NCBI GenBank assembly: GCA_964594365.1
Contig: CAZQMB010000032.1
Location: 1 to 10,829 of the forward strand
Direction of reading: 5' to 3'
Length of the DNA: 10,829 nucleotides
From: CAIUSP01 sp964594365
GTDB lineage: Bacteria > Actinomycetota > Thermoleophilia > Solirubrobacterales > 70-9
In this document: positions 4,537 through 10,829 of the stretch, in pieces
How the letters are laid out: each line of letters starts with the position of its first letter
Numbering within the stretch: position 1 is the stretch's first letter
Made by a program: the position numbers and the translations under genes
The notes under the pieces: model-generated
What the model was told of the DNA's origin: nothing
What the model saw: only the letters and a program-made list of their open reading frames with translations
Database searches by the model: none

Positions 4537-6879
4537 GTGAAGGTGAGTCGGAAAATCCAACTGATCGCAGCGATCGGCGCCGTGTTCGCCGTGGTCGCTG
4601 TGGGTACCGCCAGCTCGGGCGAGTTCACCGATACGGGGGTTTCCGTCGAGGCACCTGCCGGAGCGCTGCCCCAGTGCGCCGACCTGATCGACAACGACCG
4701 CGACGAGGTGTTCGATCTCGAAGATCCCGACTGTAAGGACGCGCTCGACAACCTCGAGGGCAAGCGCAAGCCCCAGAAGCCAGGTGCCAAGCCGAACGCC
4801 GGCAAGCCTGCTCAGGGTCCCGCAAACGGTCCGAGCGGAGGCATCTTCGACGAGCTGGGACCGAAGTCCGACAAGGGCGAGGAAATCGCCAAGGCGGAAC
4901 TCGACAAGATCGAGGGTCGGGCGCCGCGAGGGAGCGATGGCGCGCCCTCCCGTCGCGATCCGACCCTGACCATCGCGCCCTACGGAGCAGCGCCGATCGG
5001 CGTCCCGAACATCGTGATCGACCAGTTCGAGATACCGCCTTTCCTGCTGCCGATCTACCAGGCCTGCGGAACCGAGTACGGAGTGCCGTGGCAGATCCTC
5101 GCGTCGATCAACAAGATCGAAACCGGATTCGGCACCAACCTGAACGTCTCCTCGGCAGGAGCGACCGGCTGGATGCAGTTCATGCCCTCGACTTGGGAGG
5201 CATACGGAGTCGATGCGAACGAAGACGGCAAGAAGGACCCCTACAACCCGGTCGACGCGATCTGCGCGGCGGGCAGGTACCTGAAGGCAGCGGGAGCCGA
5301 GGACGATCTCCGCGGAGCGATCTTCGCCTACAACCACGCCGACTGGTACGTGGACGAGGTAATCCTCTACGCCAACCAGTACGCGAAGCTCCCTGACGAC
5401 CTGATCGGATCACTGACCGGTCTGACCGAGGGAGCGCACTTCCCGGTAGCCGCCAACTCGCGCTACGCCGACGACATCTCGGAGCGCGATGCCCTCCGCC
5501 GTTCGAAGACCAACCGGGTCGAGCCCGGCAATGCCGCCGACGTGGTCTCCAGTTCCCCGACCCGCAGAGGTATCAACGTCTACTCGAGGGTTGATGCTCC
5601 CGTCGTCGCAGTCAACGATGGAGTGATCCGCGAGATCGGCAAGAGCAAGAAGCTCGGCAACTACATAGTCCTCCAGGACGCCTACGGCAACCGCTACACC
5701 TACGCGGATCTCGGCTCCGTCGAGGCCACCTACCCAGCCCCCAGAGAGCGATTCGGCAAGAGGGGAAGCGACGAGGCGGATCCGGAGGCCGACCCGAAGC
5801 CCGAGCGGGCTGCGAGCGCCGGAGACAACACCAGCGATGAGGCGGTACCGCCCGGGACCGAGCTCCAGGGCAGCGCCCGCGAAGAGGAGACGGAGATCGA
5901 GAGACAGCTCTCGACCGAGGAGGCGACCCAGGCGGCCGAGGAGCTGCTCGGCAGCGGCCGGACCACGGCTGCTGCAGGTGTTCCCGACTCGGCGCTCAGG
6001 GACTACTTCGGGACGATCCTCCGGTTCGACCGGCGCACCATGGAGATGCGTCCGCTCGAGGTCGGCTCGCAGGTGACCGGCGGCACGGTGCTCGGCCGGA
6101 TCGGCGATTCGGCTGCCCCGCATATCCACTTCTCGATCAAGCCTGCCGGGCGTGGCGCGCCGAACATCGATCCGAAGCCGATCCTCGATGGCTGGAAGCT
6201 GCTCGAGTCGACCGCGATCTACCGCGCTACCGGAAAGACACCCTTCGGCAACGGCGCATCGATCGGACAGATCCTGCTGATGAGCAAGCCGATGCTCGAG
6301 CGCAGAGTGCTGGCCGACCCCAAGTTGGAGATCTACGAGTGCGGACAGCTGGACATCCGCTCCGGCCAGATCAACCGGCGCGTGCTGGCGTCGCTCGCCT
6401 ACCTATCGGAGCGCGGCTACCGGCTCACCATCACCTCGCTCAAATGCGGTCACAGCTACTACACGAGCTCTGGCAACGTCAGTGCTCACTCATCCGGCAA
6501 CGCGGTGGACATCGCTGCGATCAACGGGGTATCGATCCTCGGGAACCAAGGACGTGGATCGCTGACCGAGATGGTGGTGCGCGACCTGATGAAGCTGCAG
6601 GGGACGATGGCAGCCGACCAGATCATCACGCTGATGTCCCTCGGCGGAGCGACCTTCGCGATGGCCGACCACGCTGATCACATCCACCTCGGCTTCTCGC
6701 CGCCCTACACCAACGATGCGCAACTGGCCCGGCTCGCCCAGGTCCTGAAGCCCGAACAGTGGGAACGGCTGATCCAGCGGATAGCCGAGATCGACAACCC
6801 CAAGATCACCTCGGGCGCCAAGGCGAAGGCCAAGTCGAAGCCCAAGAAGTCACGTGGGCGCCGCGACACCGCAGACTGA
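4537..6879 (+). CDS. Secreted multidomain murein hydrolase: lytic transglycosylase, degenerate M23, VanY/M15-like peptidase
   Basis: 780 aa from GTG; purine-rich AGGGAAGAGAG lies 12 nt upstream, and a second in-frame GTG at 4543 is also possible. An N-terminal hydrophobic segment (about 8-25) is the signal or anchor. C47-to-C66 flanks D52-x-D54-x-D56-x3-D60, a calcium-binding-loop pattern. A Pro/Lys/Gly linker follows. Residues 165-285 are a lytic transglycosylase domain with catalytic E195 (INKIETGFG) and GWMQFMPSTW. Residues 340-395 and 485-550 are two halves of an M23/LytM-like fold split by an acidic insert of about 90 residues. In M23 the first zinc ligands H and D are replaced (R343, N347) and YAHL reads YADL, though HIH (529-531) remains, so it is probably non-catalytic. 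Residues 590-720 are a D,D-carboxypeptidase-like (VanY/M15) domain with SAHSSGNAVD (649-658) and DHIH (714-717). The tail is Lys-rich. It likely cuts glycan strands and peptide stems during wall remodelling. Confidence 0.85.
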   Translation: MKVSRKIQLIAAIGAVFAVVAVGTASSGEFTDTGVSVEAPAGALPQCADLIDNDRDEVFDLEDPDCKDALDNLEGKRKPQKPGAKPNAGKPAQGPANGPSGGIFDELGPKSDKGEEIAKAELDKIEGRAPRGSDGAPSRRDPTLTIAPYGAAPIGVPNIVIDQFEIPPFLLPIYQACGTEYGVPWQILASINKIETGFGTNLNVSSAGATGWMQFMPSTWEAYGVDANEDGKKDPYNPVDAICAAGRYLKAAGAEDDLRGAIFAYNHADWYVDEVILYANQYAKLPDDLIGSLTGLTEGAHFPVAANSRYADDISERDALRRSKTNRVEPGNAADVVSSSPTRRGINVYSRVDAPVVAVNDGVIREIGKSKKLGNYIVLQDAYGNRYTYADLGSVEATYPAPRERFGKRGSDEADPEADPKPERAASAGDNTSDEAVPPGTELQGSAREEETEIERQLSTEEATQAAEELLGSGRTTAAAGVPDSALRDYFGTILRFDRRTMEMRPLEVGSQVTGGTVLGRIGDSAAPHIHFSIKPAGRGAPNIDPKPILDGWKLLESTAIYRATGKTPFGNGASIGQILLMSKPMLERRVLADPKLEIYECGQLDIRSGQINRRVLASLAYLSERGYRLTITSLKCGHSYYTSSGNVSAHSSGNAVDIAAINGVSILGNQGRGSLTEMVVRDLMKLQGTMAADQIITLMSLGGATFAMADHADHIHLGFSPPYTNDAQLARLAQVLKPEQWERLIQRIAEIDNPKITSGAKAKAKSKPKKSRGRRDTAD

Positions 6880-6920
6880 CCCGTTTCAGCGCTCGACTCT
6901 CGCGTAACGGATCGAGGAGA

Positions 6921-7670
6921 TCAGGTCCCGCTCGAAGCGAGCGCGGCCTCGAGTTCGGCGACCACATCTCCTGAGCAGACGACCTCGGCGACTTCGTCGT
7001 AGGGCGTCGGTCCCTGGGTCACGATCCCGACCTTGCCGCCGGCAGCGAGCGTGATCTCGGGGAGGCCGGCCACCGGGTGGACCTCGAGCGAGGAGCCGAT
7101 ACAAACGAGCAGATCAGCTGCCGCCGCCAACTGGGTAGCGTGGAGCATCTCGTCCGGAGGGAGCATCTCACCGAAGAGGACCACGTCGGGGCGAAGCGCG
7201 CTGAGACAGAGAGGGCAGCTCGCCACACCCTGCTCATCGAAACGATCCTCGAGGTCCTGGAGCAACACCTTCGCCCCGCAGGCCGAGCAGCTCGAGGTTC
7301 GAATCGAGCCGTGGACCTCGATCACTTCCTGTTGGCCCGCACGCTCGTGCAGGGTGTCGATGTTCTGGGTGATCACGGCGCGGATGAGCCCGTCGCGCTC
7401 CATCTCGACCAACACCTCGTGTGCGCGGTTGGGGGCGATGTCCGAGAGAGCATTGAGGCGCTCGCGGTAGAACGACCAGAAGAGTGCCGGGTCACGACGG
7501 AAGGAGTCGATGTGAGCCACCTCCATCGGGTTCACCTTCTCCCAGATTCCGGTTCCTGGTGTCCGGAAGTCCGGGATGCCCGAGGGAACCGAGATCCCGG
7601 CGCCGGTCAGCACCACGACCGAATCGGAGCCGGCGATCAGCTGGCCGAGTTTGCGAGCCTCGTCGCTCAC
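6921..7670 (-). CDS. cobB: NAD-dependent protein deacylase, sirtuin (CobB-like)
   Basis: 249 aa from GTG at 7668-7670. It removes acyl groups from lysines using NAD+, releasing nicotinamide and O-acyl-ADP-ribose. Sirtuin landmarks in order: TGAGISVPSGIPDFR (22-36, NAD loop), QNIDTLH (102-108), catalytic H120 (EVHGS), a zinc site from C128, C131, C152 and C155, and GSSLEVHP (192-199). The segment FWSFYRER holds Y68-x2-R71, the Tyr/Arg pair that in SIRT5 and E. coli CobB binds negatively charged succinyl or malonyl groups, so desuccinylase activity is plausible. The start is 19 bp after the stop of the acyl-CoA fusion gene. It has no Shine-Dalgarno, which fits co-translation from an operon; longer starts would run inside the upstream gene and the extra residues do not resemble sirtuins. 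It is convergent with the murein hydrolase gene. Confidence 0.93.
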   Translation of the reverse strand: MSDEARKLGQLIAGSDSVVVLTGAGISVPSGIPDFRTPGTGIWEKVNPMEVAHIDSFRRDPALFWSFYRERLNALSDIAPNRAHEVLVEMERDGLIRAVITQNIDTLHERAGQQEVIEVHGSIRTSSCSACGAKVLLQDLEDRFDEQGVASCPLCLSALRPDVVLFGEMLPPDEMLHATQLAAAADLLVCIGSSLEVHPVAGLPEITLAAGGKVGIVTQGPTPYDEVAEVVCSGDVVAELEAALASSGT

Positions 7671-7689
7671 GGTCGGAAGGTGGCCAGAT

Positions 7690-9690
7690 TCACTCGCCGC
7701 GCCAGGAAGGCGTGCGCTTGGCGAGGAAAGCAGAGATACCTTCCTCTGCATCGGCCGAGAGGAACGCGGCGGCGAAGCCGGCCTTCTCATCCTCGATCCC
7801 CTGATCGAGATCGCCTGCGGCCGATACGCGCTTGATCTGCTCGAGCGCGAGAGGGGCCTGGCCGGCCAGTCGGGTCGCCCAGGAGAGAGCGGTCTCGAAG
7901 AGTTCGTGATCGGGAACGACCCGGTTGGCGAGGCCCAACTCCCCTGCCTGATCACTGAGGATCGCATCGCCGATCAGGTTCATCTCCAGTGCCTTCGAGT
8001 TTCCGACGAGCCGCGGCAGCCGCTGGGTGCCTCCGAAGCCCGGGATGATCCCCAGTTTGATCTCGGGCTGACCGAAGACGGCCGAGCGAGCGGCGATACG
8101 GAAATCGCAGGCCATCGCGATCTCGCAACCGCCGCCGAAGGCAAGGCCGTTGACCGCGGCTACCGTGGCCACGCTGGACAACCCGAACTCCCGGAGCAAG
8201 CCGTGAGCCTTGGAGATCAACTCCGCGCCGGTCGTCTCGTCCATCTCGGTGAAGGCCTTGATGTCGGCACCAGCCGAGTAGACCAGCGGGATCGAAGAAG
8301 CGAGAACCATCGCCCTGATCTCCTGCGAACCCTCGACCTTCTTCCAGACCTCGGCGAGATCCTCGATCACCTGGGGGGAAATCGCGTTCATCGGTGGATT
8401 CATCAGCCAGGCGATCGCGATCTTGCCGCGGGTCTCGAGCTTGACGGTCTCGGTCTGGTCGCCGTCGTCCGGCTGCGGGTAGGCATAGAAGCCCTGGCCG
8501 GATTTCATCCCGAGGCGTCCCTGAGATACGAGGCGCCGGAGGATCCTCGGCGGAGCGAATCGGGCACCGTGGTCCGACTCGGCTGCTTCCAGCTTGGTCA
8601 GGACCTCATCGAGGCCGAGCATGTCGGCCTTCCAGAACGGAGGGAAGAGGTTCCGGCGGGGGTCGAACCCGGCCCCGGCCATCATCCCGACATCGATGTC
8701 ACGGGCGGAGGCCACCCCCTCCTCGAGCAGGAGGCAAGCCTCGACCAGCGCCTTCAGGCCCATCAACTCGGCGATCTCCTCTGCGTCGGGTTCGACCTCA
8801 CCGGGTATCTGGGCCTCGCCGTCGGCATAGAAGCCCTCACCGCCGGTCTTCGCGCCCAGCTTGCCGTCCGCCACGAGTTGCCGCATGCCCTGATGGACGT
8901 AGAAGCTCTCCCCGTAGGACTTCTCGAGGTGCTCGGCCACGTGGGAGACCGTGTCGAGACCGAGCAGATCGCAGAGGAAGAAGGGGCCCATGGGTGCCGC
9001 GTTCTGGGCGGTGATCGCCTCGTCCACGGCTTTGGCCGAGAGGCCACCCTGCTCCTGGGCACGCCAGACCTCGCCCACGGCCGACATCAGGATCCGGTTG
9101 ACCACGAACCCAGGCACCTCGGTGCAGGTGATCGGCTGCTTGCGGATGGTCTGGGCGAAGTTGTAGGCAGCGGCGACCGTATCGGGATCGGTCTCGGCAC
9201 CGGAGATCACCTCCACGAGCGGGAGGACCGATGCCGGATAGAAGAAGTGGAAACCGACGACCTTGTCGGGACGGAGCGTCGCCGTTGCCATCTCGGAGAT
9301 AGACAGGGACGACGTGTTGGAGGCGAGGATCGCGTGACCGGGAGTGGCGGCGTCGAGCTCGGCGAAGACCTGCTTCTTGATCTCCATCTTCTCCGGAACA
9401 GCCTCGATCACGAAGTCGACATCGCCCAACTCTTCGTAGGTGACGGTGCCGGTTATCCGACCCATGACCTCGGCGAGGCGCTCATCGGCCTGTTCCTGGG
9501 AGATCTTCTCCTTCTTCACGAGGCGGCCCAACTGACCGGAGGTGACCTCGCGTGCCTTCTCGATCGCGTGGTCGACGAACTGCTGATCGACGTCTTTGAC
9601 CACCACCGGGATATCCGCCGCAGCGATCACCTGAGCGATCTCACCACCCATGGTCCCGCCACCGATCACTGCTGCCTTGGAAACGAACAT
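7690..9690 (-). CDS. Bifunctional 3-hydroxyacyl-CoA dehydrogenase / enoyl-CoA hydratase (dehydrogenase-first fusion)
   Basis: 666 aa. It catalyses hydration of 2-enoyl-CoA and NAD+-dependent oxidation of (S)-3-hydroxyacyl-CoA, two steps of beta-oxidation in the cytoplasm. The Rossmann domain has GGGTMG (10-15), the His-Glu dyad H148 and E160, S126/S127 and N198. Two copies of the dehydrogenase C-terminal domain follow (about 194-290 and 308-402, each ending in a GxGFYA-type motif). The crotonase domain (about 415-666) has the oxyanion-hole segments SAGADIKAF (472-480) and GLAFGGGCE (515-523), with catalytic Glu candidates E523 and E543. The order is opposite to FadB/FadJ, which begin with the hydratase. 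The same order and size occur in the archaeal crotonyl-CoA hydratase/3-hydroxybutyryl-CoA dehydrogenase, so short-chain substrates are possible. HFFNP is changed to HFFYP. The ATG lacks a Shine-Dalgarno and is probably leaderless. The sirtuin gene follows in the same direction. Confidence 0.93.
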   Translation of the reverse strand: MFVSKAAVIGGGTMGGEIAQVIAAADIPVVVKDVDQQFVDHAIEKAREVTSGQLGRLVKKEKISQEQADERLAEVMGRITGTVTYEELGDVDFVIEAVPEKMEIKKQVFAELDAATPGHAILASNTSSLSISEMATATLRPDKVVGFHFFYPASVLPLVEVISGAETDPDTVAAAYNFAQTIRKQPITCTEVPGFVVNRILMSAVGEVWRAQEQGGLSAKAVDEAITAQNAAPMGPFFLCDLLGLDTVSHVAEHLEKSYGESFYVHQGMRQLVADGKLGAKTGGEGFYADGEAQIPGEVEPDAEEIAELMGLKALVEACLLLEEGVASARDIDVGMMAGAGFDPRRNLFPPFWKADMLGLDEVLTKLEAAESDHGARFAPPRILRRLVSQGRLGMKSGQGFYAYPQPDDGDQTETVKLETRGKIAIAWLMNPPMNAISPQVIEDLAEVWKKVEGSQEIRAMVLASSIPLVYSAGADIKAFTEMDETTGAELISKAHGLLREFGLSSVATVAAVNGLAFGGGCEIAMACDFRIAARSAVFGQPEIKLGIIPGFGGTQRLPRLVGNSKALEMNLIGDAILSDQAGELGLANRVVPDHELFETALSWATRLAGQAPLALEQIKRVSAAGDLDQGIEDEKAGFAAAFLSADAEEGISAFLAKRTPSWRGE

Positions 9691-9699
9691 CGGAATCGG

Positions 9700-9716
9700 A
9701 GGCTAGCGACTAGCCT
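9700..9716. promoter_or_regulatory. 17-bp palindrome forming divergent -10 boxes (TAGCCT both ways)
   Basis: AGGCTAG-CGA-CTAGCCT is a perfect 7-bp inverted repeat with a 3-bp centre, in the 33-bp gap between two divergent start codons. Each arm read outward ends in TAGCCT, matching the TAnnnT -10 pattern. On the plus strand it ends 7 nt before the ATG at 9724; on the minus strand 9 nt before the ATG at 9690. Neither gene has a Shine-Dalgarno, so both mRNAs are probably leaderless or nearly so. The palindrome could also be an operator. Confidence 0.5.
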
Positions 9717-9723
9717 TGCGCGC

Positions 9724-10530
9724 ATGCAGGCCGAAGGTGACACCCACGACGGGGTCTTCGAGAGGATCGTCGAGGTCGAGTTCGACGCGATCAGGAAACT
9801 GTCTCCGGAGGTGATCGACCACGACTTCGGCTGGGCCGCCGTCGATCCCGAGATCCCCCTCGTCTGGAGCGCCAACTTCCTGGCGATATGCGATCCGTCC
9901 GCCGACGCCGAGAGGGTGATCGAACTCGGGGACGAGATACTCGGCTCTCGGGGCCTGGAGCACCGTCAGGTCCACATCGCCCACACCGACGCCCGGGCGG
10001 GTGAGGAGTTGGTAGCGGGACTGAAAGCCCTCGACGCCCGGTGGGAGCCCTCAGCCGAGGTCTACATGCCGCATCTGGGCGAGTCTGACCGCAGACCCGC
10101 ACTCGAAGGTCGCGAAGTGACCGGTGATCAGATCCGCGAGGGACGCGAAGAGCTCGCAACCGAGGCCGCGGGTGCGCACCACACCACCGAGTCGATGCGT
10201 CAGCTCCTGCGCTCCGAAGATGCAATGCAGGAAGGCCTCGCAGGCCTCTGGTTCGCGGCCGGTGAACCCCCCGACGGGTTCTGCCAGCTGCTGCTGCACC
10301 CCGGGGGTGTGGGTCAGGTCGAGAATGTCGGGACGACGACCCGATCGCGAGGTAGAGGGCTCGCCTCTGCGGCGATCATCGCCGCGATCGCAGCGTCCAG
10401 GCAGCGAGGTGACGAGCTGCTCTACGTGTGCGCAGATGCCGATGACTGGCCTCAGCATCTCTACGAGAAACTCGGGTTCGTTGCCTCGGGGAGGCTCTCA
10501 TCGGCGACCCTCAAACCGCCGCCTGCCTGA
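9724..10530 (+). CDS. GNAT-family N-acetyltransferase
   Basis: 268 aa from ATG. The C-terminal half is a GNAT domain: beta strand GVGQVENVGTTT (195-206), then the acetyl-CoA pyrophosphate loop RSRGRGLA (207-214, the RxxGxG/A motif), a helix, and the late motif HLYEKLGFV (245-253). The N-terminal 130 residues look like a second, degenerate GNAT-like lobe or substrate domain, with no clear acetyl-CoA loop. It transfers an acyl group from acetyl-CoA to an amine; the acceptor (small molecule, antibiotic or protein lysine) cannot be told. The open frame extends far upstream, opposite the acyl-CoA fusion gene, but the first ATG in the intergenic gap is the sensible start and sits just past a -10-like TAGCCT. 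There is no Shine-Dalgarno. It diverges from the acyl-CoA fusion/sirtuin operon and converges on the acyl-CoA dehydrogenase gene. Confidence 0.85.
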   Translation: MQAEGDTHDGVFERIVEVEFDAIRKLSPEVIDHDFGWAAVDPEIPLVWSANFLAICDPSADAERVIELGDEILGSRGLEHRQVHIAHTDARAGEELVAGLKALDARWEPSAEVYMPHLGESDRRPALEGREVTGDQIREGREELATEAAGAHHTTESMRQLLRSEDAMQEGLAGLWFAAGEPPDGFCQLLLHPGGVGQVENVGTTTRSRGRGLASAAIIAAIAASRQRGDELLYVCADADDWPQHLYEKLGFVASGRLSSATLKPPPA

Positions 10531-10552
10531 ACGACGAGTGACTGAATCGAGC

Positions 10553-10591
10553 AAAGAAAAGGCCCGGCCGCGCTCGAAGCGCGACCGGGCC
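10553..10591 (-). terminator. Intrinsic terminator of the acyl-CoA dehydrogenase gene
   Basis: A strong GC hairpin has arms 10561-10574 and 10578-10591: 7 bp, one C/A mismatch, then 6 bp, closed by a CGA loop. On the minus strand it is followed directly by TTTTCTTT (10553-10560), the T-tract of a rho-independent terminator, 28 nt after the stop of the acyl-CoA dehydrogenase gene. On the plus strand the hairpin is followed by A's, so it is one-directional, though it may still slow plus-strand transcription from the GNAT gene. Confidence 0.9.
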
Positions 10592-10619
10592 GAAAAACAC
10601 GTTCCGCCAGTAAGGCTGA

Positions 10620-10829
10620 TCAGGCGGTGGCGGGCTCCTTCTCGGGGGCGGAACCGTTCGAGGACGTAGCCTCGTCGACGCCGCGTCCCATCAGGACCTC
10701 CTTGGCGATCACCAGACGCTGGATCTGAGAGGTTCCTTCGTAGAGCTGCATGATCTTCGCATCGCGCATCAGCTTCTCTACCGGGTACTCCTTGATGTAG
10801 CCGTAGCCACCGAATACCTGGACGGCGTC
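10620..10829 (-). CDS. Acyl-CoA dehydrogenase, C-terminal end (cut by window edge)
   Basis: Only the last 69 codons plus TGA are inside the window, in frame to the edge. The protein is a flavin enzyme that makes the trans-2-enoyl-CoA double bond, the first beta-oxidation step. The conserved C-terminal signature is clear: VQVFGGYGYIKEYPVEKLMR, then DAKIMQLYEGTSQIQRLVIA. The Glu in YEGT is the catalytic base in short/medium-chain members such as MCAD. A 19-residue Ala/Ser/Glu-rich extension follows the usual end (after MGRG). Its product is the substrate of the fusion enzyme encoded at 7690-9690, although the two are separated by the divergent GNAT gene. An intrinsic terminator lies just downstream. 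Confidence 0.92.
   Translation of the reverse strand, partial: DAVQVFGGYGYIKEYPVEKLMRDAKIMQLYEGTSQIQRLVIAKEVLMGRGVDEATSSNGSAPEKEPATA

Noticed and set aside
6880..6920. Terminator between the murein hydrolase and sirtuin genes
   Set aside because: Only a 5-bp pairing (CCGTT at 6881-6885 with AACGG at 6906-6910) around a 20-nt loop and no T-tract; too weak to call.
7671..7967. N-terminally extended sirtuin starting inside the acyl-CoA fusion gene
   Set aside because: The extra 99 residues are Arg/Ser/Pro-rich, typical of an out-of-frame shadow, and do not look like a sirtuin. GTG at 7670 just before SDEARKL gives the normal family length.
7576..9723. Very long plus-strand open frame running up to the GNAT start
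   Set aside because: It lies opposite the acyl-CoA fusion and sirtuin genes, whose proteins are unmistakable. High-GC codon use leaves the antisense frame open, and its translation shows no family motif. Only the part from 9724 is real.

Overview
The window is GC-rich, densely packed bacterial chromosome with short intergenic gaps, several GTG/TTG starts and few strong Shine-Dalgarno sites. I see no mobile element, CRISPR array, tRNA or rRNA. The protein styles suggest a high-GC actinobacterium, most likely of the Thermoleophilia/Solirubrobacterales type. These include a secreted beta-helix protein with a Cys-x3-Cys start, a murein hydrolase that begins with a Cys-flanked DxDxD calcium-type motif, a small two-domain laccase, and genes apparently read from leaderless mRNAs. 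The lineage is inferred from style, not from a marker gene.

Region 1 (1-2961, minus strand) is a tight three-gene operon of exported proteins. A right-handed beta-helix protein comes first, then a membrane-anchored or secreted cupredoxin, then a Tat-exported two-domain multicopper oxidase of the small-laccase type. The first two genes overlap by one base (TGATG). The third has a strong Shine-Dalgarno that overlaps the stop codon of the second. It looks like an extracytoplasmic copper redox module whose substrate is unknown.

Region 2 (3137-4332) holds a divergent nucleoside-phosphorylase-family gene on the plus strand. Facing it across a 41-bp gap with a perfect 8-bp hairpin is a gene for a small coiled-coil protein with a Lys/Ser/Thr tail.

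Region 3 (4537-6879, plus strand) encodes one large secreted murein hydrolase. It has a lytic transglycosylase domain, a split and degenerate M23-like domain, and a VanY/M15-like metallopeptidase domain that keeps its zinc motif.

Region 4 (6921-10829) is acyl-CoA and protein-acylation metabolism. On the minus strand lies a 3-hydroxyacyl-CoA dehydrogenase/enoyl-CoA hydratase fusion followed 19 bp later by a sirtuin deacylase. Divergent from these is a GNAT acetyltransferase gene; the two start codons are 33 bp apart around a 17-bp palindrome that supplies a TAGCCT -10-like box in each direction. At the right edge is the C-terminal end of an acyl-CoA dehydrogenase gene on the minus strand, with a clear intrinsic terminator. 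Together these genes make and oxidise acyl-CoAs and may add and remove acyl groups on proteins.
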